From NCBI GenBank assembly GCA_018701055.1, contig JABIUH010000336.1:1-13996 (forward strand): 13,996 bases of DNA. The letters are read 5' to 3'. How positions within the stretch are numbered: the stretch's first letter is position 1; each line of letters opens with the position of its first letter. The notes under the pieces were generated by a model. It was given only the letters and a program-made list of their open reading frames with translations, did no database searches and was not told where the DNA came from. This DNA comes from Woeseia sp. Lineage in GTDB: Bacteria > Pseudomonadota > Gammaproteobacteria > Steroidobacterales > Woeseiaceae. This document shows, one piece after another, positions 6,993 to 13,024 of this stretch. A program made the translations under genes and the position numbers.

Positions 6993-7583
6993 ATGCCCAC
7001 TAGTCGAGGCACACAGTTCTGGTTACTTTTGGCGCTCTTTCAAATTGCGTTTGGGGCATCTGTCTTTTACGGCACCCAGTATTACTACCTCAAAGAGTCG
7101 ACTGAGACGGCACGCAATCAGCAATCACAGGGTCGACCCGCGGGCAATTGGTCGGAGCAAATGGAAACGATCACGCCGGCGCTGCTGGATACCTTGGTTC
7201 CGCTGCAGACTGATGCAGGTGACCCAGCGAATTTAGTCGTGCAAGCGAATGCTCATTTTGAGAATAAGCAGTATGTAGCAGCGGCTAAACTTTATGAGAA
7301 ATTGATTGATTTGGATCCGAGGAATATCGATGCATATAATAATCTGGGAATTACGCTGCATTACCTCGGACGGTCGGCTGAAGCTTTGGAGTGGTTGGAT
7401 GCGGGCATCAATCTGGATTCAACGCACCAGCGAATTTGGTTGACACTAGGATTTGTCCACAAAGATTTAGGAAATTTTGAGCCCGCCCAAATCGCGTTGA
7501 GCACGGCAGTCAGAATTAATTCTGATTCAACGATCGGGAAGTCATCGGCGCGATTCCTGGAAGAAATCCAAGCTATGAATTAA
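6993..7583 (+). CDS. Membrane-anchored TPR protein
   Basis: The 196-residue protein starts at ATG 6993 behind a strong GGAGG five bases upstream; an earlier in-frame ATG at 6894 lacks such a site and would put a polar segment before the anchor. One transmembrane helix (about 8-27, FWLLLALFQIAFGASVFYG) is followed by a Gln/Thr-rich linker and three tetratricopeptide repeats at about 79-112, 113-146 and 147-180, with typical positions such as NAHFENKQYVAAAKLYEKLIDLDP and AYNNLGITLHYLGRSAEALEWL. The TPR domain probably faces the periplasm and binds a partner protein. Given the redox genes that follow, a role in cytochrome assembly like NrfG/CcmI is possible but is inference. It converges on the minus-strand gene ending at 7636. 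Confidence 0.75.
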   Translation: MPTSRGTQFWLLLALFQIAFGASVFYGTQYYYLKESTETARNQQSQGRPAGNWSEQMETITPALLDTLVPLQTDAGDPANLVVQANAHFENKQYVAAAKLYEKLIDLDPRNIDAYNNLGITLHYLGRSAEALEWLDAGINLDSTHQRIWLTLGFVHKDLGNFEPAQIALSTAVRINSDSTIGKSSARFLEEIQAMN

Positions 7584-7635
7584 CTTTGGAGCTGTCATTC
7601 ATGGTTCTGCAAAATCCATAGAATAGACGATGCCC

Positions 7636-7938
7636 CTAAATGCGACAGCTGTTCCTAGGTGGCCGCGTTTTTGTATTGAGATTGAACAGAAAGTGTACTA
7701 CCTGACGAAATGGCAGGTTTTCAACACTATGAGTTGTCCACAAATCGATACTGTCTTCTTCCTGGACCAATATTCTCTCTGCGATTGAAGCATCTACTTC
7801 GCTCGCATCAAGTAATACCTCCCGATTCGGTGCGCGTTCCCACAAATCAGGTTTTTTGGCTGCGATTCTTTTGTTCGATCTTAAAAGACGCTTTACATGT
7901 CGTTTGGCGAATCGCCTCTCCTGAAATTCCAGAAACAT
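7636..7938 (-). CDS. Small hydrophilic hypothetical protein downstream of the Fe-S flavoprotein
   Basis: A 100-residue frame starts at ATG 7938 behind GGGGGA four bases upstream, 43 bases after the stop of the flavoprotein gene on the same strand. The N-terminal third is very basic (FQERRFAKRHVKRLLRSNKR), the middle acidic (LLDASEVDASIAERILVQEE), and the end more hydrophobic (FRQVVHFLFNL). No transmembrane helix, metal motif or known family is visible. The good ribosome binding site and operon position favour a real gene, but there is no homology evidence. The open frame extends further upstream into the flavoprotein gene, which I take as overlap without meaning. Confidence 0.5.
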   Translation of the reverse strand: MFLEFQERRFAKRHVKRLLRSNKRIAAKKPDLWERAPNREVLLDASEVDASIAERILVQEEDSIDLWTTHSVENLPFRQVVHFLFNLNTKTRPPRNSCRI

Positions 7939-7981
7939 GATTCCCCCAGGTCTATTTTCTGTCAATACTTGAAGTGTCTCC

Positions 7982-9301
7982 TTACTCCGTACCCCATTTG
8001 GTTTCGACAGTGATGCCAATGGTCTGCAGGAATTTGGTTGGAAGTATTCCTCCGGCTGAGACGATCACGGCGTCATTCTTGATCTTCTCTGTTTTATCCT
8101 CAAACGTAATTGAGACCGTATCCTGTGCGATTTCGGCAACCGTCGAATTCAGAACGACGTTGATTTTCTTCGCGATATTCATCATTTCAATTTTCTCTCT
8201 GTTTTTTTGCTTGGCTCTGCTAAATGCGCCAGACCTGTAAGAGAGTGTGACGGTAGTGCCGGGTTCTTCTGCAATGCTCGTTGCGGCCTCCAACGCACTG
8301 TCGCCGCCTCCCACCACAAGCACGTGTTGGTTGCGATACTGCTCCGGATCAATCAGACGATAGGCGACCTTCGGTAGTTCCTCGCCAGGAACGCCGAGCT
8401 GTTGAGGCGAACCTCGCCGACCAATAGCGAGGAGAACTGCGCGACAGTCATACTCGGCTTTGTTTGTCTTTATGCGGAAGCCTTTCTTACCCGGAATCGG
8501 TTCAATGGCGTCGACTCTCTCGCCGTAATTGATCGTAATATCTGTTTTCTTTTCAACGCCCTGCCAAAATTCGATGAGATCTTCTTTTTGTACTTCTTTG
8601 AACTTGGTTTTGCCGATAATAGGTAGCTCTGCCGGTTGGGTCATAACTAATTTTCGACGAGGAAAGTGCGCTACTGTGCCGCCGAGTGCTTCCTGTTCCA
8701 GCGTAACCGTTTTGAGGTTATCCATTTTTCCGGCGAGCGTGGCGGAAAAGCCAGCCGGACCCGCACCTATGACAGCAAGATCAAGTGTGTTGTCGTGTCC
8801 GTCGGCAATTAGCGTCTGAATGGACAGCATCGCCTGCCGGCCTTGTTCGATTGCGTTTCGAATCAGCCCCATGCCACCTAATTCGCCGGCGATGAAGATT
8901 CCGGGTACACCTGTTTCGAAATTCGGCTTAACGACGGGTAAGTCTATCCCACGAGTCTCAGTGCCGAAGACAAGTGATATGGCGCCAACCGGACAGGCAG
9001 TTTTACACGCCCCATGACCGATGCAGTTAGACGGTCCAATTAATCTAGCCTTCTTTCCAATCATGCCTAATACGGGGTGTGAGTCCTGTTCCGGACATGC
9101 TGCGACACACGATTTGCATCCAATACATACCATGGGATCAATTTGAGGATGCAATGTCGGGGGTTCGAGCATTCCAGCTTCGGTTGCCGCCCTCAATGCG
9201 TCGAGACTTTGTCGCTCCAGGCGATTATGGCGACGGATATACCAGACAACGATAGTCAGGATTGGCAAAACGTATAGAGCGATTAGGTAAATCTGGTTCA
9301 A
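7982..9301 (-). CDS. Membrane-anchored 2x[4Fe-4S] flavoprotein, NAD(P)H-dependent, thioredoxin-reductase/YpdA-like
   Basis: 439 residues. An N-terminal helix (about 4-20, IYLIALYVLPILTIVVW) anchors it with the rest in the cytoplasm. A ferredoxin-like domain follows: CIGCKSCVAACP (Cys59, 62, 65, 69) and CIGHGACKTACP (Cys93, His96, Cys99, Cys103), where the second motif has His in place of a Cys. A stretch TGVPGIFIAGELGGMGL (130-146) resembles the C-terminal FAD-contacting motif of thioredoxin reductases, but here precedes the main domain. Then come the FAD motif VIGAGPAG (177-184), the NAD(P) motif VVGGGDSALEAA (329-340) with Arg residues after it (YRSGAFSRAK) that would favour NADPH, and a C-terminal VSAGGILPT. 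No CxxC disulfide is present, so thioredoxin reduction is unlikely; electron transfer between NAD(P)H, FAD and the clusters fits better. It starts at TTG 9301; no better start keeps the anchor. Confidence 0.85.
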   Translation of the reverse strand: MNQIYLIALYVLPILTIVVWYIRRHNRLERQSLDALRAATEAGMLEPPTLHPQIDPMVCIGCKSCVAACPEQDSHPVLGMIGKKARLIGPSNCIGHGACKTACPVGAISLVFGTETRGIDLPVVKPNFETGVPGIFIAGELGGMGLIRNAIEQGRQAMLSIQTLIADGHDNTLDLAVIGAGPAGFSATLAGKMDNLKTVTLEQEALGGTVAHFPRRKLVMTQPAELPIIGKTKFKEVQKEDLIEFWQGVEKKTDITINYGERVDAIEPIPGKKGFRIKTNKAEYDCRAVLLAIGRRGSPQQLGVPGEELPKVAYRLIDPEQYRNQHVLVVGGGDSALEAATSIAEEPGTTVTLSYRSGAFSRAKQKNREKIEMMNIAKKINVVLNSTVAEIAQDTVSITFEDKTEKIKNDAVIVSAGGILPTKFLQTIGITVETKWGTE

Positions 9302-9448
9302 CGATTTACTTCATGCAGCTGGCGGGTCCGTGATGATAGCGTGCAAATATAAATTCCGCTTGAATCAGTTCACGTAATTAGGAACGGGAATAGCGGTTTC
9401 TGGCTACGTCAAAGCACGGAATCCTAACCCAAATAAGAATGCTATTGC

Positions 9449-9463
9449 GAATGATTATTATTC
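9449..9463. promoter_or_regulatory. Fur-box-like site (candidate)
   Basis: GAATGATTATTATTC is symmetric at 12 of 15 positions and agrees with the 7-1-7 Fur consensus at about 9 of 14 defined positions. Its place between two operons that need iron for clusters and hemes makes iron control plausible, but the match is modest and AT-rich DNA can produce it by chance. Confidence 0.3.
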
Positions 9464-9473
9464 ACAAAAATTC

Positions 9474-9489
9474 GTCGCACTATTGCGAC
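9474..9489. promoter_or_regulatory. Perfect inverted repeat, possible operator
   Basis: GTCGCACTATTGCGAC has 6-base arms and a 4-base centre and lies 10 bases from the Fur-like site. It could bind a dimeric regulator or form a small hairpin in either transcript. No T-run follows. Confidence 0.35.
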
Positions 9490-9671
9490 AGGCCATTGAG
9501 ATTTTTAAAGTTTTTCTGTGACAAGAGGGAACCTTATCGCGCGCGCATTCGTGTATATAAGTGGGCAGGAAACAATGTTCCGAACAAAATCGAGTTAGTT
9601 ATCTCATTTTGCATCGGTAACACGGGTTATCGGTTGACCGGTTGTCGCCGTTGATAGGGAAGCATTAAAAA

Positions 9672-10526
9672 ATGTCAATTGAGTTTTGGGCTATCGTAAT
9701 CACAATGTCGATCGTGGCAATGGCGTTTGTTGCGGGCTTTCCAAACAACTCCGAATGGCGGTCACGCAAAGCGCTTTGGGCGACGATGGCAGTGGTTCCA
9801 GTTTTTGCCATAGCACTTTACGTTGATGTTGGATCGCCAGACGCGATCGGTGCCGCTAGTGTTCATCAAGGTAGTCGCAACAGTCCAGTGATGAACCAAG
9901 TCCGTGGAGACCAGAAACCAGTAGGTTCTGTAGACAGCATGCTGGATGGGCTTAAGCACCGGTTGGATGAAAATCCTGAAGATGCAGGTAGTTGGTTACT
10001 TCTTGCTAAGTCCTACGATCATCTCAACCGCAGAGAGGAAGCGATTGCTGCATACGACCGTGCGAAGTCCCTGGGCAAAACGGATACGAGTCTGGCCGCA
10101 GCCATCGGTGACGTGGGCGCTCAGCCGAGCAATTCTTTGGATCCGCTCCCACCGGGCTTGCGAGGCCGCGTGGAACTGTCTGATGAAGCGCGTAAATTGG
10201 TCGGTTTGGACGACACGGTGTTTGTATTCGCCAAGGAGTCAGCGGATCAAAGGATGCCGCTAGTTGCGATGCGCAGATCGGTTCGAGATTTGCCACTTCA
10301 ATTCAACCTCACCGACGCTGACGCGATGATTGTCGGGACTCATCTTGCAGACTATGAAGAGTTGGTCGTCACGGCAAAAATCTCCCGGTCCGGGATGGCA
10401 AATGACGTTCTAGAAGGCTTGGAAGCCTTGAGCGAGGCCGTTTCGCCTCTGGCCGATCACCACATTAGTCTGACTATTTCCTCGAAATTGAATTCATCAC
10501 ACTCGTCGAGCACCGCAAATGATTAA
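9672..10526 (+). CDS. CcmI/CycH-like cytochrome c maturation TPR protein
   Basis: In System I maturation CcmI presents apocytochrome c to the heme lyase complex (CcmFH) on the outer face of the inner membrane. The 284-residue product has the CcmI layout: two N-terminal helices (about 5-21 and 36-51), a TPR segment around 86-135 (LDGLKHRLDENPEDAGSWLL, YDHLNRREEAIAAYDRAKSL), and a C-terminal domain from about 155 with the CcmI-C pattern (GLRGRVELS, DTVFVFAKESADQRMPLVAM, RSVRDLPLQFNLTD, VVTAKISRSG). It is shorter than most CcmI proteins (about 400 residues), having fewer TPRs. No other ccm gene is in the window, so this is probably a second copy dedicated to the cytochromes encoded next. The stop overlaps the start of the next gene by 8 bases. 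Confidence 0.8.
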   Translation: MSIEFWAIVITMSIVAMAFVAGFPNNSEWRSRKALWATMAVVPVFAIALYVDVGSPDAIGAASVHQGSRNSPVMNQVRGDQKPVGSVDSMLDGLKHRLDENPEDAGSWLLLAKSYDHLNRREEAIAAYDRAKSLGKTDTSLAAAIGDVGAQPSNSLDPLPPGLRGRVELSDEARKLVGLDDTVFVFAKESADQRMPLVAMRRSVRDLPLQFNLTDADAMIVGTHLADYEELVVTAKISRSGMANDVLEGLEALSEAVSPLADHHISLTISSKLNSSHSSSTAND

Positions 10527-11430
10527 CGAAGCCGCACTTGATTCCGTGTTCAAGACGAGCGGATGGGCGACCCGTTTTTTCGGGACGCGTGATAGTCGCC
10601 AAAATAGTTCGTTCTACGGTTATTCGCTAACGATTTTGGCGATCGGAATAGGGTGGTTGTTGCGTGATTACGGATTAATCGAACCGGACAATGGCCTGGG
10701 TTATTGGCTGGGTATTATCGGTGGGTCGATGATGCTGGTTTTGTTGCTTTACCCGTTACGCAAAAGAATTCGGGCGTTAAAGTTTTTAGGCGGAACGACA
10801 CAGTGGTTCCGTCTGCATATGATCTTGGGCATTTTGGGCCCTGCCCTGGTTTTGTTCCACAGCAATTTTCAACTGGGGTCATTCAACAGCCGCGTTGCCT
10901 TGTATTGCATGCTGTTAGTTGCCGGGAGTGGCGTAATTGGTCGGCATATTTACGCTCACATCCATCGTGGGCTCTATGGACAAAAAATGACGCTAAACGA
11001 ACTGCGCAAGGACCTTGCCGAGTCTTTGGACAACAGCCGTGGGCTAGCGACGTTACTTCCCAAGTTAGCCGCGCGACTGAATGAAATTACCGCCGATGTT
11101 CAAGAGAATAGCTTAACCGGCATGATGACCACGCGGACAAGCGTCGTATGGTCGGTGCGTCAATACTTTGTGTGGTATTCGCTTCGAATGACGTTAAATC
11201 GTGAGTTGAATGAACAGGCGAAGATCTCTCCGACGGTTGCCAGGGATTTACCAAGATTGCGACGGACCAGTCGAAACTACATTCGAAATTTCGTACAGCT
11301 AACGGGTCGAGTTGCGCAATTCACACTATACGAGCGTCTGTTTTCTTTGTGGCACATTTTGCATATGCCGTTTTTCTTCGCGATGATTATTTCGGCGCTG
11401 GTACATGTACTGGCTGTTCACATGTATTAG
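10519..11430 (+). CDS. His-rich polytopic membrane protein, probable b-type cytochrome
   Basis: 303 residues with about five helices: near 35-50, 62-80, 98-115, 126-143 and 280-300. Histidines sit in or at the ends of the helices: His100 and His114 in FRLHMILGILGPALVLFHSN, His143, 147 and 149 in GRHIYAHIHRG, and His279, 282, 296 and 301 in LWHILHMPFFFAMI...LVHVLAVH. Such pairs spaced 13-14 residues apart can hold b-hemes, as in ferric-reductase-like and cytochrome b561-type proteins. A long soluble loop (about 150-270) separates the fourth and fifth helices. No flavin or NAD(P) domain is present. Translation is coupled to the CcmI-like gene, and the multiheme cytochrome starts 22 bases downstream, so a role in passing electrons between the membrane or cytoplasmic flavoprotein and periplasmic hemes is likely but is inference. 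Confidence 0.65.
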   Translation: MINEAALDSVFKTSGWATRFFGTRDSRQNSSFYGYSLTILAIGIGWLLRDYGLIEPDNGLGYWLGIIGGSMMLVLLLYPLRKRIRALKFLGGTTQWFRLHMILGILGPALVLFHSNFQLGSFNSRVALYCMLLVAGSGVIGRHIYAHIHRGLYGQKMTLNELRKDLAESLDNSRGLATLLPKLAARLNEITADVQENSLTGMMTTRTSVVWSVRQYFVWYSLRMTLNRELNEQAKISPTVARDLPRLRRTSRNYIRNFVQLTGRVAQFTLYERLFSLWHILHMPFFFAMIISALVHVLAVHMY

Positions 11431-11452
11431 CAATAGATTCTGATGGAAATAT

Positions 11453-13024
11453 ATGAGCGATATTCGACTAGCGGTTACTGGGTTACTAATAATGTTTGCC
11501 TTCTGCACTAGTACGCCATCCGCAGCTCAATCTATTGAGTCGTTAGTGATGCCTGGCGATGTCATCGAAGGGCATGCGTATCTTGAAGAAGATTGCTCGG
11601 TCTGTCACATACCATTTAGTCGCTCAGAACAGCGTGCATTGTGTTTGGATTGTCATGAATTGGTTGCCATCGATATCGAACTGAATCTTGGCTATCACGG
11701 CAGAGCCCCGAATGCGCGATCGGATGAATGTTCGGCCTGCCACACTGAGCACGAAGGCCGTGGTGCTGATATTGTCGATCTGGATGAAGAGACCTTCGAT
11801 CATGACTTGTCAGACTTCGAACTGCTCGGCGGACACGTTGAGGTGGCATGCGTCGATTGTCATCTCCCAAATCTGACCTATCGCGAAGCTTCAATTGAGT
11901 GTGATTCATGTCACATTGAAGATATGCCGCACGATGAAAAACCGACCGTTTTGTGCATTGACTGTCACAACGAGAGCGAATGGGTTGATGTTCATTTTGA
12001 TCATGATGAAGGAACCAACTATCCCCTTGAGGGCAAACACGCTGAAGTTGCGTGTCGGGATTGTCACGAGGTAGAAGTATTTGCAGGCGAGGACGACAGT
12101 TGTGTTGCCTGTCATGCTGAGGACGATTCGCACAATGGCCGTAGTGGCGATCTATGTGAAACCTGCCATAACCCTACCTCGTGGAATGATTCGAGTTTTG
12201 ACCATACACGAGATACAGAATTCCAATTGTTAGGCCGACACAACGAACTCGCCTGTAACGATTGTCACAGCGAGGACCCTTTTGCAGACACGATGGACAT
12301 GGCATGTGTGAGTTGTCACCTGGAAGACGACGATCACAATGGCCACAATGGAGTCGAGTGCGATTCATGTCACAGCAATGATTCATGGACGGACCAGCTG
12401 TTTGATCATGCTAGAGATACGGAATACGCCCTAAACGGTGCACATGCAGAAGTGGCGTGCGAGAGTTGCCATATAGAACCAATTTTTGAGGTTGCGCTTG
12501 AAGAAAACTGTGTGTCGTGTCATTTGGAAGATGATGCCCACGAGGGATCGCAAGGAACTGATTGCGTAGATTGTCACAACGAAGTCAGTTGGGAGGACGT
12601 CTCCTCATTTGATCACGATTTGACTCAGTTTCCCTTGCTTGGTGAACACGACAATATTGCGTGTGATGATTGTCACGAGACGAAGGTTTTTATAGACACG
12701 AATAGTGAGTGTGTTGATTGCCACGTTGAGGATGATCCACACGAAGAAATCTTTGCCGACAACTGTGATGTCTGCCACAACCCGGTGGCGTGGGATCTAT
12801 GGTTCTTTGATCACAATACGCAAACGGAATTTGAACTGCAGGGCGCCCACGTCGAAGTTACGTGCGAAGGGTGTCACCGCAGTTCGTTGGCGACAATGCA
12901 ACGAATAGGTTTTCAATGTCTGGATTGTCATCGATCAGATGACGTGCATGATGGTGAATTTGGTGCTGATTGCGGGCGCTGCCATAGCGATACTTCGTTC
13001 GAAGAAGTGAGGTCATTGCAATGA
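11453..13024 (+). CDS. Periplasmic 21-heme c-type cytochrome built of three-heme repeats
   Basis: The 523-residue protein has a signal peptide (cleavage near SAA-QS, 25/26) and 21 CXXCH heme-attachment motifs, the first at Cys48 and the last at Cys507. After a three-heme N-terminal segment, six units of about 67 residues repeat, starting at FDH near residues 116, 182, 249, 317, 386 and 452. Each has the order FDH...GxH...(V/L/I)(A/T)CxxCH...CxxCH(x)EDDxH...CxxCHN...(S/A)W. Every unit has three extra His (FDH, GxH, DxH), matching three hemes and implying bis-His ligation throughout. The mature chain is very acidic. Family: cytochrome c3/doubled-CXXCH type. It would store or conduct electrons in the periplasm or at the surface. 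The ATG has GGA about 8 bases upstream; the stop overlaps the next gene's start (ATGA). Confidence 0.92.
   Translation: MSDIRLAVTGLLIMFAFCTSTPSAAQSIESLVMPGDVIEGHAYLEEDCSVCHIPFSRSEQRALCLDCHELVAIDIELNLGYHGRAPNARSDECSACHTEHEGRGADIVDLDEETFDHDLSDFELLGGHVEVACVDCHLPNLTYREASIECDSCHIEDMPHDEKPTVLCIDCHNESEWVDVHFDHDEGTNYPLEGKHAEVACRDCHEVEVFAGEDDSCVACHAEDDSHNGRSGDLCETCHNPTSWNDSSFDHTRDTEFQLLGRHNELACNDCHSEDPFADTMDMACVSCHLEDDDHNGHNGVECDSCHSNDSWTDQLFDHARDTEYALNGAHAEVACESCHIEPIFEVALEENCVSCHLEDDAHEGSQGTDCVDCHNEVSWEDVSSFDHDLTQFPLLGEHDNIACDDCHETKVFIDTNSECVDCHVEDDPHEEIFADNCDVCHNPVAWDLWFFDHNTQTEFELQGAHVEVTCEGCHRSSLATMQRIGFQCLDCHRSDDVHDGEFGADCGRCHSDTSFEEVRSLQ

Larger units (their letters stand above)
9302..9671. promoter_or_regulatory. 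Divergent control region of the redox locus
   Basis: This 370-base gap separates the flavoprotein operon (minus) from the CcmI-like/cytochrome operon (plus) and holds no gene. It contains a near-palindromic AT-rich site at 9449-9463, a perfect GTCGCA-CTAT-TGCGAC inverted repeat at 9474-9489, a GC alternation CGCGCGC at 9538-9544, and a TATATAAG box at 9553-9560 that could be a -10 element for the plus-strand operon, though no good -35 accompanies it. GGGAAG at 9658-9663 is the probable ribosome binding site of the CcmI-like gene. Confidence 0.5.

Noticed and set aside
6993..7583. Calling the TPR protein nrfG
   Set aside because: Only a generic anchor and TPRs are visible; there are no nrf genes nearby.
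7710..7940. Plus-strand 76-codon open frame opposite the small gene at 7636-7938
   Set aside because: It has no good ribosome binding site; the minus-strand frame has one and lies in an operon.
7982..9301. Calling the flavoprotein a thioredoxin reductase
   Set aside because: It lacks the redox-active CxxC, and has a membrane anchor and two Fe-S motifs.
11616..12386. Several minus-strand open frames across the 21-heme cytochrome
   Set aside because: They are by-products of the repeated CXXCH coding sequence.
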